Both the position numbers and the translations under genes were made by a program. The notes under the pieces were generated by a model. The model was given only the letters and a program-made list of their open reading frames with translations. It was not told the DNA's origin and ran no database searches. This document shows, one piece after another, positions 14,786-22,716 of a stretch of DNA of 33,216 nt; the stretch's first letter is position 1, and every line of letters starts with the position of its first letter. This DNA is from Deltaproteobacteria bacterium HGW-Deltaproteobacteria-3 (lineage in GTDB: Bacteria; Desulfobacterota; Desulfobulbia; Desulfobulbales; Desulfurivibrionaceae): NCBI GenBank assembly GCA_002841785.1, contig PHAW01000025.1:1-33216 (forward strand), written 5' to 3'.

Positions 14786-16166
14786 GCAAAGATCCGCCAT
14801 CCTGATTGCCGGCACCAGCAGCGGCTCCGGCAAAACCACCATCACCTTGGGACTGCTCGTCGCCTTGCGCAATCTGGGGTTGGCGGTGCAGCCCTTCAAG
14901 TGCGGGCCGGACTTTATCGATCCGGGCTTGCACCAGATGGCCTGCGGCCGGGTTTCCCGGAATCTGGATCTGTGGATGATGGGCGAACCGCAGGTGCGGA
15001 AGACCTTCGCCGCTGCTGCCGCTTCCGAAGCGGACATCTCGGTGATCGAAGGGGTAATGGGCATGTTCGACGGCCAGACCTCTTCCAGCGCAGCCCTGGC
15101 CAAGGCTCTAGGCGTGCCGGTGGTGCTGATCCTTGACGTGCGTTCCGCCGCGGAAAGCGTGGCTGCAATGCTCAAAGGTTTTGAAACGCTGATGCCCGAG
15201 GTGGCGCCGGTGGCGGTTATCCTGAACCGGGTTGCCAGCCCTCGGCATCTTGAACTGGTGAGCGGGGCCATTCGTAAGCATTGCCGGGCCGAGATATTGG
15301 GGCATCTGCCCCAGAACCTTGATTTTAGCATGCCTGCCCGGCATCTTGGCCTGTTCACCGGAGAGGAGCAGCCCATCAGCCCGGAGGCCCTGGAGACTCT
15401 CGCGGCAACGATCAGCGCCCAGATCAATTTGGAGCGCCTGCTGGAGTTGGCAGCAGGCGCGGCGTTGCCTTCTGGAGAGGCTGTTTCGGCCCGGCAGGAA
15501 AACAGGCCGGTGCATGCCCGGATCGGGGTGGCCAGGGACAGGGCCTTTTGCTTTTACTATGAGGACAATTTCGATCTGCTGCGGGCTGCGGGCGCGGAGC
15601 TGGTTTTTTTCAGCCCCCTGAAGGATCAGAACCTGCCCGAGGGATTGCACGGCCTCTACCTGGGGGGCGGCTACCCGGAGCTGTATGCGAGAGAGCTTTC
15701 CGGCAACCTCACCATGCGCCAGGCGATTTTTGATTGGGCTCAATCCGGCAAGCCGCTCTATGCCGAATGCGGCGGCTTCATGTACCTGACTGAAGGCATA
15801 GTTGGCGATGATGTCGGGGTGCTGCCCATGGCCGGGGTGTTTCCGGTGACGGCCCGCATGCGGAAAAAACGGGCCAGTCTTGGCTACCGCGAAGTTCGTC
15901 TTGAAAAGGATTGTTTCTTCGGTCCGGCTGGCATTGTGCTGCGGGGCCATGAGTTCCATTACTCGGTGATCGATGAAATGCCCGCCCATATCGAACGAGT
16001 TTATGCGGTGAACAGCAGTGTTAGCGGCGACGACAGCCGGGAAGGCTATCGGTATAACAATGTGCTGGGCGGATATCTGCATCTCCATTTCGGCTACAAC
16101 CCGCAGATGGCGGTTGAATTTGTCCTGGCTTGCCGGCCTGCGGGCAAATTGGGAGAGAAAAAATGA
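14775..16166 (+). CDS. cbiA: Cobyrinate a,c-diamide synthase CbiA (biosynthesis-operon copy)
   Basis: An ATP- and glutamine-dependent amidase that converts the a and c carboxylates of cobyrinic acid into amides. The 463-residue protein has an N-terminal dethiobiotin-synthetase-like P-loop (AGTSSGSGKTT, residues 12-22), the CGPDFIDPGLHQ and GRVSRNLDLWMM segments typical of CbiA/CobB, and VIEGVMGMFDG. The C-terminal glutamine amidotransferase domain has LYLGGGYPELYA, the catalytic Cys332 in AECGGFMYL, and its His in GYLHLHFGYNP. The ATG at 14775 is chosen over a GTG at 14769 because AGGGGG lies at good spacing. It overlaps both neighbours. A second cbiA lies in the uptake operon. Confidence 0.95.
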   Translation: MAGEQRSAILIAGTSSGSGKTTITLGLLVALRNLGLAVQPFKCGPDFIDPGLHQMACGRVSRNLDLWMMGEPQVRKTFAAAAASEADISVIEGVMGMFDGQTSSSAALAKALGVPVVLILDVRSAAESVAAMLKGFETLMPEVAPVAVILNRVASPRHLELVSGAIRKHCRAEILGHLPQNLDFSMPARHLGLFTGEEQPISPEALETLAATISAQINLERLLELAAGAALPSGEAVSARQENRPVHARIGVARDRAFCFYYEDNFDLLRAAGAELVFFSPLKDQNLPEGLHGLYLGGGYPELYARELSGNLTMRQAIFDWAQSGKPLYAECGGFMYLTEGIVGDDVGVLPMAGVFPVTARMRKKRASLGYREVRLEKDCFFGPAGIVLRGHEFHYSVIDEMPAHIERVYAVNSSVSGDDSREGYRYNNVLGGYLHLHFGYNPQMAVEFVLACRPAGKLGEKK

Positions 16167-16801
16167 ACAGTACCATCATGCAGATAGCCCCGGAAGCAAT
16201 CGAGGCGGAAAGCTTTCGCATCATCGCCGAAGAGCTCGGTCCCACCTCCTTTGACCCCAGAACATTCAAGGTGGTGCAGCGGGTGATCCATGCCACCGGT
16301 GATTTCTCCTTTGCCGAGAGCCTGGTTTTTCATCCCCAGGCCATTGACGCCGGGATTGCCGCGATCCGGGCCGGCCGGAATATCCTCACCGATGTCAACA
16401 TGGGAGCGGCTGGAGTGAGCAAGGGGCTGCTCGCCGCCTGGGGTGGCGCGGTGACCTGCAAGGTGGCTGACCCGGAAGTGGCGCGGATCGCCAAAGAGCG
16501 CGGTCTGACCCGTTCCGAGGTGGCCATTGAGAGAGGGTTGCAGGAAAATATAGGCATCGTTTCGGTGGGCAACGCGCCCACCGCCCTGCTCAAGGTGATG
16601 GACTGCTGGCAGGATATGGCGGCAGACCTTCGCCCCGGTCTGCTGGTCGGGGCGCCGGTTGGCTTTGTCAATGCCGCCGAGTCCAAAGAGTTGCTGAGCG
16701 AGAAGGTGTATCCATTCATCACCTGTCGGGGCCGAAAGGGCGGGACACCGGTGGCCGTGGCCATCGTCAATGCGCTGATCCGTTTGGCAGGGGAGAAGTA
16801 A
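16163..16801 (+). CDS. cbiC: Cobalt-precorrin-8 methylmutase CbiC
   Basis: Moves the C-11 methyl group to C-12, turning cobalt-precorrin-8 into cobyrinic acid. The 212-residue protein has the catalytic histidine in VIHATGDFSF (His43) and the family segments GRNILTDVNMGAAGVSK, GIVSVGNAPTALLKVMD, and a C-terminal CRGRKGGTPVAVAIVNALI. The ATG at 16163 (GGGAGAG upstream) overlaps the cbiA stop as ATGA. The product is the substrate of the CbiA encoded just before it. Confidence 0.95.
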   Translation: MNSTIMQIAPEAIEAESFRIIAEELGPTSFDPRTFKVVQRVIHATGDFSFAESLVFHPQAIDAGIAAIRAGRNILTDVNMGAAGVSKGLLAAWGGAVTCKVADPEVARIAKERGLTRSEVAIERGLQENIGIVSVGNAPTALLKVMDCWQDMAADLRPGLLVGAPVGFVNAAESKELLSEKVYPFITCRGRKGGTPVAVAIVNALIRLAGEK

Positions 16802-16808
16802 AGAACTC

Positions 16809-18029
16809 ATGGCGCGCAGGCTGCGAAGCGGATATACCACCGGTGCCTGTGCTGCTGCGGCGGCCAAGGCGGCAGTGCTGTTGCTCCTGGGTAGGCCCCG
16901 GCCAGATTCGGTGGAGATTCCCTTCCCGGATGGGAGCCGTCATGGTTTTGCTGTGCATCAATGCGAGACCAAGTCCGGGCACGCCTGGGCCTCGGTGCTC
17001 AAGGATGCAGGGGATGATCCGGATGTGACCAACGGCGCCGAGATCGTGGCCAGCGTTTCTTTTTTGCCGGAAGGAGCCTCTTGTCAAAATTCCCTCTCCC
17101 CCAGCGGGGGAGGGTTAGGGTGGGAGGGGGATAACCAGAGCGGCAGGTTGCAATTTCACCCACCCCCCAGCCCCCTCCAGTCAGCAGTGACAACGGCGAG
17201 GGAGGGGAAGTTAATTTGTGTCCGGCTGGAGCAGACAACCATCTTTCTCTGCGGCGGGGCAGGGGTTGGTTGGGTAACCAAGCGGGGGCTCGCCGTCATG
17301 CCCGGAGAGCCGGCAATTAACCCCGTGCCGCGTCGGATGATCCTGGCCTCAGTTTTGGAAGCCCTTGGGACAAAAGCGGGCAAGATCTTGCAGGTGGTGA
17401 TTTCCGTGCCCAGGGGCGAGGAACTGTCGGAAAAGACATTGAATAAACGGCTGGGCATAGTGGGCGGGCTTTCCATTCTCGGCACCACCGGCATTGTCCA
17501 TCCTGTGTCCGCCGAAGCCTGGACCGCGACGATCGAGGCCTCTCTGTCGGTGGCCAAAGAGGCAGGGCTGACAGAAGTGGTGCTCTCCACTGGCCGCACC
17601 TCGGAAAAGGGGGTGCAGACCCTGCTTGCCCTGCCGGAGGAGGGTTATGCCATGATGGGCGATTACCTGGAGTTCTCTCTGCTGGCTGCGGCCCGGATGG
17701 GTTTTTCTACCATCCATCTGGCCGGGATGTGGGCCAAGATCATGAAGGCGGCCCTGAAGATTCCCCAAACCCATGTCCGGCATGGAGCCCTGGAAGTGGC
17801 GGACGGGCTGGCGCTTCTCGCAAGGCTTGGGGCGGACTCGGCCTTGTTGGCGAGTCTCAAAGAGGTCAATACCGCCCGGGAGATTCATGAACGACTGCGG
17901 GAACAGGATCGGGACGATTTGATCCTGGCTGTTTGTGAAGCGGCGCGGCGCTATGCGGAAAAGGTTTCCGGTCTGGAGGTGCGGGTCTATCTGGTGAACA
18001 ACCATACCCAGGTGGAGCTGCATGTTTAA
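16809..18029 (+). CDS. cbiD: Cobalt-precorrin-5B (C1)-methyltransferase CbiD with an in-frame repeat insertion
   Basis: Methylates C-1 of the contracted corrin ring in the anaerobic pathway. The 406-residue protein begins with the CbiD signature RSGYTTGACAAAAAKAA and has SVLKDAGDDPDVTNGAEI, VGWVTKRGLAVMPGEPAINP, VPRGEELSEKTLNKRLGI and GGLSILGTTGIVHPVS. This is about 40 residues longer than usual. The excess is at about residues 91-134, a Ser/Pro/Gly-rich stretch (SLSPSGGGLGWEGDNQ) encoded by a palindromic repeat; flanking family sequence resumes normally afterwards. The insert sits before the VGWVTKRGL segment, probably in a loop. Whether the enzyme still works is unknown, but the frame is preserved. 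It overlaps cbiET by eight bases. Confidence 0.93.
   Translation: MARRLRSGYTTGACAAAAAKAAVLLLLGRPRPDSVEIPFPDGSRHGFAVHQCETKSGHAWASVLKDAGDDPDVTNGAEIVASVSFLPEGASCQNSLSPSGGGLGWEGDNQSGRLQFHPPPSPLQSAVTTAREGKLICVRLEQTTIFLCGGAGVGWVTKRGLAVMPGEPAINPVPRRMILASVLEALGTKAGKILQVVISVPRGEELSEKTLNKRLGIVGGLSILGTTGIVHPVSAEAWTATIEASLSVAKEAGLTEVVLSTGRTSEKGVQTLLALPEEGYAMMGDYLEFSLLAAARMGFSTIHLAGMWAKIMKAALKIPQTHVRHGALEVADGLALLARLGADSALLASLKEVNTAREIHERLREQDRDDLILAVCEAARRYAEKVSGLEVRVYLVNNHTQVELHV
17085..17219. repeat. Palindromic repeat inserted in frame inside cbiD
   Basis: About 135 bases, extremely G- or C-rich by turns, with imperfect inverted ends (CAAAATTCCCTCTCCC at 17085-17100 against the complement of 17201-17219). 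Inside are a hairpin (TCCCCC paired with GGGGGA, about 17092-17113) and complementary GGGAGGGGG and CCCCCAGCCCCC blocks. Wording and structure match the dispersed CCCTCTCCCC-type repeats common in bacterial intergenic DNA. Its length keeps the cbiD frame open. Confidence 0.75.
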
Positions 18030-19239
18030 TCTGATCCTGATAGGCGTAGGCAGTCAGGGACTCACCGGGGAACAGGGTGGGATGCTGGCCCGATGCGGAC
18101 TCATCGTGGGCGACATCCGCCATCTGGCTCTGTTGCCGGAGATGGCGGCGGAGAAACTGGCCATCAGTCCCCTGGCTCCAGCCCTGGAAGCTATCCGTCT
18201 CGGACTGGCCAGAGCGAATGTCGGGGTGCTGGCCAGCGGTGACCCCTTGTTTTTCGGCATCGGTCGCAGGCTGCTCAAGGAATTCGGGGCGGATCAACTG
18301 ATCGTTCTCCCGGCGCTCTCCACCATGCAGGAGGCGTGTGCCCGGTTCCATCTGCCTTGGGATGACATGAAGATGGTCAGCCTCCATGGCAGGAAAACCC
18401 TGCATGGACCCGGTCTGCTGCTTGGACGGGAGAAGACCTTTGCCTTCACAGACCGTCACAACACCCCAGCCTGTTTGGCCCGGCAGATGCTAGACTATCT
18501 GGAATTGATCGAAGACGAACCCATGCTGGCCGGGTGTCGGGTACATGTTGCCGAAAATCTGGGAACAGAGGAAGAGCGACTTTTTTCCGGAACCCTGGCA
18601 GAGGCGGCGGCACAGGAGTTTGCCGAGCTGAATGTGCTGATTCTCACCCGGCCGGGCGTGGAGAAGGAGAATGCCCCGGTGTTCGGGCTTACCGAGGATG
18701 AGATTGCCCACAGCCGTGGCCTGATCACCAAGGATGAGGTGCGGGCCGTAACCCTGCACGCCCTGCGGCTGCCAAGCACCGGGGTGTTCTGGGATCTCGG
18801 CGCCGGCAGCGGCTCCATCTCCGTGGCAGCGGCCCGCCTGCATCCGGGCTTGCACGTCTTTGCCGTTGACCAACAGGTCGAATCCATGGCCAACGTGAAG
18901 CGTAACATCCGCCAGTTCGGCTGTTACAACATCATCCCCATCCAGGGTGAGGCCACGGCTGTATTAAGCGACTTGCCTAACCCGGACCGGGTTTTTGTCG
19001 GCGGCAGCGGCGGCAAATTGTCGGCCATCATCGGCCTGGCTGCCGAGCGGCTGCCCATCGGGGGCAGGATGGTGGTGAACGGGGTGATCGGCCAAACCGT
19101 GGCCGAGGCGCCGCAGTGCATGGCAGATCATGGGCTCCTGGTTGATTTGACCCGGGTGCAGATTGAAAGAACGACTTTTCCAGAGACAGAACCGGGAAAG
19201 GCATTGAATTCCATAACCGTTATGACAGGAAGAAAATGA
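18022..19239 (+). CDS. cbiET: Bifunctional cobalt-precorrin-7 (C5,C15)-methyltransferase/decarboxylase CbiET
   Basis: A fusion of CbiE and CbiT, which together methylate C-5 and C-15 and remove the acetate carboxyl at C-12. Residues 1 to about 205 form a CbiE-type tetrapyrrole methylase: GVGSQGLTGEQ, GVLASGDPLFFGIGRRLLKE, FHLPWDDMKMVSLHGRK. From about residue 230 the CbiT methyltransferase follows: SRGLITKDEVRAVTLHALRL, the SAM motif FWDLGAGSGSISVAAARL, FAVDQQVESMANVKRNI, and DRVFVGGSGGKL. At 405 residues it matches CobL-type fusions. GGTGGAG precedes the ATG, which overlaps cbiD by eight bases; the stop overlaps cbiL as ATGA. Confidence 0.95.
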   Translation: MFNLILIGVGSQGLTGEQGGMLARCGLIVGDIRHLALLPEMAAEKLAISPLAPALEAIRLGLARANVGVLASGDPLFFGIGRRLLKEFGADQLIVLPALSTMQEACARFHLPWDDMKMVSLHGRKTLHGPGLLLGREKTFAFTDRHNTPACLARQMLDYLELIEDEPMLAGCRVHVAENLGTEEERLFSGTLAEAAAQEFAELNVLILTRPGVEKENAPVFGLTEDEIAHSRGLITKDEVRAVTLHALRLPSTGVFWDLGAGSGSISVAAARLHPGLHVFAVDQQVESMANVKRNIRQFGCYNIIPIQGEATAVLSDLPNPDRVFVGGSGGKLSAIIGLAAERLPIGGRMVVNGVIGQTVAEAPQCMADHGLLVDLTRVQIERTTFPETEPGKALNSITVMTGRK

Positions 19240-19961
19240 AGGGAACATTGTACATAGTTGGGGTGGGGCCGGGCGATCCGGAGCTCATGACCCTCAAGGC
19301 AGTGCGGATTTTGGAGCGTTGCGGGGTATGGCTTGCCCCTGCGGCGAAAAAAGACGGGGAGAGCACCGCCCTGGGCATCGTGGAAGGAGTGGTGGCGCGT
19401 GGGGACAAGGAGATCATCACCCACCATTTCCCCATGAAAAAAGTCCGCATGGGGCAAAGTCCGGACCCGGAGGTTAAAGAAGCCTGGGATGCGGCGGCGG
19501 CCCGGATCGTCGGCCATTTGCAGGCCGGCCGGGATGTGGCGTTCCCCACCCTTGGCGACCCGGCCATTTACAGCACCGGCTTCTATGTCTGCGAAACCCT
19601 GTTTGCCCTGGCCCCTGATCTGCCGGTGGTGATCATTCCAGGCGTCTCCGCCATCGGCGCTTCCGCTGCGGCCGCAGGCCAGCCGCTCTGCCTGGGGGAT
19701 GACCGGCTGGTGGTCATCCCGGCTACCTTTGAGAATGGCCGCTTGCGGGAAACCCTGGAGCAGTTTGATTCGGTGGTCCTCATGAAGGTGCATCGGGTCA
19801 TGGACCGGCTGGTGCCTTTGCTTACGGAGATGAATCTCCTGGACAAGGCCGTGCTGGTCGAGCGTACGAGCCAGAACGGCCAGCGGATCAGGCGCGATCT
19901 GACCACCGCCCTCCACGAGCAGCCCCATTACTTTTCGACCATCATCGTGAGGAAAACATGA
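19236..19961 (+). CDS. cbiL: Cobalt-factor II C20-methyltransferase CbiL
   Basis: A tetrapyrrole methylase that adds the C-20 methyl group to cobalt-factor II, directly after the CbiK step. The 241 residues show the family fold: LYIVGVGPGDPELMTLKAV at the N-terminus, the CbiL/CobI-type HHFPMKKVR segment, DVAFPTLGDPAIYSTGFYV, and IIPGVSAIGASAAAAGQPL. The length fits CobI/CbiL. The start and stop both overlap neighbours by four bases, so translation is coupled through the operon. Assignment over other methylases in this family rests on the PTLGDP and STGFY segments. Confidence 0.93.
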   Translation: MKGTLYIVGVGPGDPELMTLKAVRILERCGVWLAPAAKKDGESTALGIVEGVVARGDKEIITHHFPMKKVRMGQSPDPEVKEAWDAAAARIVGHLQAGRDVAFPTLGDPAIYSTGFYVCETLFALAPDLPVVIIPGVSAIGASAAAAGQPLCLGDDRLVVIPATFENGRLRETLEQFDSVVLMKVHRVMDRLVPLLTEMNLLDKAVLVERTSQNGQRIRRDLTTALHEQPHYFSTIIVRKT

Positions 19962-20752
19962 AAGAGACCACGGAACGCTTCACGGTCTTTTTCGTGGGGG
20001 CCGGACCCGGCGACCCGGAACTGATTACGGTCAAGGGCCGGCGTCTATTGCTGGAGGCGGATTGCATTGTTTACACCGGCAGTCTGGTGCCCGAGGCCTT
20101 GCTTGCCGGAGTAACCGGCATGGTGCATAATTCCGCCGGCCTGAATCTCGACGAGGTGATGGCTCTGGTGATCAGCGCTTGGCAGCAGGGGAAAAGGGTG
20201 GTCCGGCTCCATACCGGCGACCCCTCGATCTACGGGGCCATCAATGAGCAGATTTCCCGCCTGGTGGCCGCCGAAATCCCCTTTCAGGTGGTGCCTGGGG
20301 TGAGTTCTGCCATGGCCACCGCCGCAGCCCTGGGTAGCGAGCTTACCCTGCCCGAGGTCTCGCAGACCGTGATCATCACCCGGAGGGCAGGGCGGACCCC
20401 GGTGCCGGAGAAAGAAAGCCTGTCCTCCCTGGCAAGCCATCAGGCCACCATGCTGATCCTGCTCAGTGTCGGCATGATTGAGCAGGTCGTGGCCGAGTTG
20501 CTCAGCGGCGGCTATCCGCAGGATACCCCGGTGGCTGTGGTCGAGAAGGTGAGCTGGCCTGAGGAGCGAATTATCCGGGGCACCCTTGCCACCATTGCGG
20601 CCCAGGTCAAGGAGGCAGGGATCACCAAAACAGCGATCATCGCGGTGGGGGAGGTGCTGGCCAGCAGTGCTAGCGGCGGTTGTCCGCCTCCGTCCCTGTC
20701 CAAGCTCTATGACCGGCATTTTGCTCACGGTTTTCGGGATGCGGCCCATTAA
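19958..20752 (+). CDS. cbiF: Cobalt-precorrin-4 C11-methyltransferase CbiF
   Basis: Adds the C-11 methyl group to cobalt-precorrin-4. The 264-residue protein begins with VFFVGAGPGDPELITVKGRR, then shows the CbiF/CobM marks CIVYTGSLVPEALL, VVRLHTGDPSIYGAINEQ, VPGVSSAMATAAALGSELTL and VSQTVIITRRAGRTPVPE, and ends with the usual segment for subunit contact, VAVVEKVSWPEERIIRGTL. The start overlaps cbiL as ATGA. The stop is three bases before the cbiG start. Confidence 0.95.
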   Translation: MKETTERFTVFFVGAGPGDPELITVKGRRLLLEADCIVYTGSLVPEALLAGVTGMVHNSAGLNLDEVMALVISAWQQGKRVVRLHTGDPSIYGAINEQISRLVAAEIPFQVVPGVSSAMATAAALGSELTLPEVSQTVIITRRAGRTPVPEKESLSSLASHQATMLILLSVGMIEQVVAELLSGGYPQDTPVAVVEKVSWPEERIIRGTLATIAAQVKEAGITKTAIIAVGEVLASSASGGCPPPSLSKLYDRHFAHGFRDAAH

Positions 20753-20755
20753 GCT

Positions 20756-21760
20756 ATGAAGATCGGAATCCTCGCCATAACTACCGGCGGCAAGAGGCTG
20801 GCTGCCGAGTTGGCGGAAAAAATGCCGGAGGCTCTGGTGCTGCCGCAGGCAGATGGGGTGGCCCAGGCTCTGGCCGAACATTGGCAAGAACTGGACGGCT
20901 TTGTCTGCATCATGGCCACCGGCATTGTGGTGCGGGGTATTGCCCCGCTCCTGCAAGGCAAGGAAAGCGATCCCTGCGTGGTGGTGCTGGATGAGAAGGG
21001 GCGTCATGCCGTCAGCCTGCTTTCCGGCCATTTGGGCGGCGGCAACCATCTGGCCCACCAAGTTGCGGCGCTGCTCGGCGGTGAGGCAGTGATCACCACC
21101 GCCTCCGATACCTTGGGGCTTGCCCCCCTTGATCTCTGGGCCAGGGAGCAGAATCTGGTCTGTGAAAGCAAGGAGGGGTTGATCCAGGCCAGCGCCAGGC
21201 TGGTCAACACCGGCAGCTTGAGGATTTATGCCGAGGTGGCAATTCCCTCGCTGCCCCAAGGGCTGCTGGCGGTTCCCGGGCCGGAACAGGCCGATATCGT
21301 GGTTACCTCGCATCTTGGCGATTACGGTCCGGCCGTGGTGTTCCACCCCAAAAATCTGGTGGTCGGGGTGGGGTGCAACCGAGGGGTTCCCGTTGCGGAA
21401 CTCCGGCAGGCCTGCGAGGAGTTGTTTGCCGGGGAGAACCTGTCGCAAATGAGCATCCGCAATCTGGCCTCCATCGATGTTAAACAGGATGAAGTCGGGC
21501 TGCTGGCCTTTGCCGAGGAGTTGGCTGTAGGTGTAGATTTTTTCAGCAAGGACGAGCTGAACAGAGTTGAGAATGTAGCGGTTTCCGAGGCGGCGCTGCG
21601 GAACGTGGGCGCGATCGGCGTGGCCGAACCCGCTGCCCTGTTCAGCGCACAGAGCAATGATTTACTGGTTGGGAAAAGAAAATGGCGCAATGTAACCATG
21701 GCGGTGGCCCGGGCAAACTGTACGTTGTCGGAACAGGACCGGGCTCAGCAAGACATATGA
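20756..21760 (+). CDS. cbiG: Cobalt-precorrin-5A hydrolase CbiG
   Basis: Opens the lactone of cobalt-precorrin-5A and releases the C-20 fragment as acetaldehyde, which contracts the ring. The 334 residues contain both usual regions: the N-terminal half with KIGILAITTGGKRLAAEL, FVCIMATGIVVRGIAPLLQ, KGRHAVSLLSGHLGGGNHLA and ITTASDTLG; and the C-terminal half with LVVGVGCNRGVPVAELRQA and LASIDVKQDEVGLLAFAEEL. The last normal residues are WRNVTMAVARA; the tail after that (NCTLSEQDRAQQDI) runs over the start of cbiH. The ribosome binding site is weak, so translation may depend on cbiF. Confidence 0.94.
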   Translation: MKIGILAITTGGKRLAAELAEKMPEALVLPQADGVAQALAEHWQELDGFVCIMATGIVVRGIAPLLQGKESDPCVVVLDEKGRHAVSLLSGHLGGGNHLAHQVAALLGGEAVITTASDTLGLAPLDLWAREQNLVCESKEGLIQASARLVNTGSLRIYAEVAIPSLPQGLLAVPGPEQADIVVTSHLGDYGPAVVFHPKNLVVGVGCNRGVPVAELRQACEELFAGENLSQMSIRNLASIDVKQDEVGLLAFAEELAVGVDFFSKDELNRVENVAVSEAALRNVGAIGVAEPAALFSAQSNDLLVGKRKWRNVTMAVARANCTLSEQDRAQQDI

Positions 21761-22452
21761 CCCCCGCGGCGGGCGAGGCCCTCGGTGCAGCCGAGGTAAT
21801 CGTCGGCTACCAGACCTATCTCGATTTGATTCCTGAGTTTCTTGTGGATAAGGAGGTGTTGGCCTCCCAGATGATGAAGGAGGTTGACCGCTGCCGCAAG
21901 GCGCTGGACCTGGCGGCGCAAGGCCGTATCGTGGCGCTGGTTTCCGGAGGCGACCCCGGCATCTATGCCATGGCCGGGTTGGTTTTTGAGATGGCCCGCG
22001 AGCAGTCTGTTACCGTCGATATCGAGGTGATCGCCGGAATCGCCGCGCTCAATGCCTGCGCCGCCCGTTTGGGCGCGCCGCTCATGCATGATTTCGCCGC
22101 GATCAGCCTTTCCGACCTGCTGACCCCCTGGGAAAAGATTGAACGGCGGCTTGAGGCTGCGGCCTCGGCGGATTTTGTCGTGGTGATCTATAATCCGAAA
22201 TCGAAGAAACGGGCCGAGCATATCGTCAAGGCCCGCGAGATCCTGCTGGCCCACCGCTCACCGGAAACCCCGGTGGGCATCGTCACCGCCGCCACCCGCG
22301 AGAACGAACGGATCGTACTCACCACCCTGGGGAAGATGCTGGAGAGCGAGATCGACATGCAGACCACCATCATCGTCGGCAACTCCATGACCTTTGCCTG
22401 GCAGGGGTTCATGGTCACGCCCCGGGGATACGCGGCAAAGTATGCGTTGTAG
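21682..22452 (+). CDS. cbiH: Cobalt-factor III / precorrin-3B C17-methyltransferase CbiH
   Basis: Methylates C-17 and forms the delta-lactone in ring contraction, just before CbiF and CbiG act. The 256 residues show KLYVVGTGPGSARHMTPAA, EVIVGYQTYLDLI, the hallmark ALVSGGDPGIYAMAGLVFEM, IAGIAALNACAARLGAPLMH, DFAAISLSDLLTPWEKIERR and FVVVIYNPKSKKR. The ATG at 21682 has GGGAAAAG upstream and gives an overlap of 79 bases with cbiG in another frame. A later start would cut into the GTGPG SAM loop region, so the long overlap appears real. It is the last gene of the operon. Confidence 0.95.
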   Translation: MAQCNHGGGPGKLYVVGTGPGSARHMTPAAGEALGAAEVIVGYQTYLDLIPEFLVDKEVLASQMMKEVDRCRKALDLAAQGRIVALVSGGDPGIYAMAGLVFEMAREQSVTVDIEVIAGIAALNACAARLGAPLMHDFAAISLSDLLTPWEKIERRLEAAASADFVVVIYNPKSKKRAEHIVKAREILLAHRSPETPVGIVTAATRENERIVLTTLGKMLESEIDMQTTIIVGNSMTFAWQGFMVTPRGYAAKYAL

Positions 22453-22458
22453 AACGCT

Positions 22459-22500
22459 GAAAGCTATTAGCTGGCAGCTTTCTGCTAATTCACGCTTTTT
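22459..22500 (+). terminator. Possible terminator at the end of the cbi operon
   Basis: GAAAGCT (22459-22465) pairs with AGCTTTC (22476-22482), and six T follow at 22495-22500. The T run is rather distant from the stem, so the call is weak. The same stretch resembles the DNA just after the intact FtsX gene (about 32065-32098). Confidence 0.35.
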
Positions 22501-22690
22501 TGATCGCCGGCAGTAAAAGATGAGACTGCGCCAAGGGGGGGCGGAGCCGAGTGAAGTCTTTGGCCGGATAAAGGATCAGGACGTGGCCCATGACTGCTCC
22601 GGCAACGCCGCCTATCCCCTGACCAACACGCCTCGGTCAGGAAAATCTTCTTGATATGGCTCTGGCGGGGCATCAATGCTCCAAAGGTCG
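22490..22690 (-). pseudogene. Decayed remnant of the 3' end of an FtsX-type permease gene
   Basis: Read on the minus strand this stretch encodes, across frame changes, pieces that closely follow the C-terminus of the intact permease at 32094-33216. SHIKKIFLTEA matches IHIMKIFLAEA; after a shift, IGGVAGAVMGHVLILYPAKD matches MGGVAGVVMGHSLIHYLAKD, followed by FTRLR against FTLLR; the end LLPAIKKA and stop matches LLAIKEA and stop. By eye the DNA is about three quarters identical over 22540-22690. About 35 residues between FTRLR and the last residues are missing. It lies just downstream of btuD copy 2 and in the same orientation as the intact gene. Confidence 0.8.
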
Positions 22691-22716
22691 AGACTGGCGC
22701 AGCCCTCGGAACAGCT

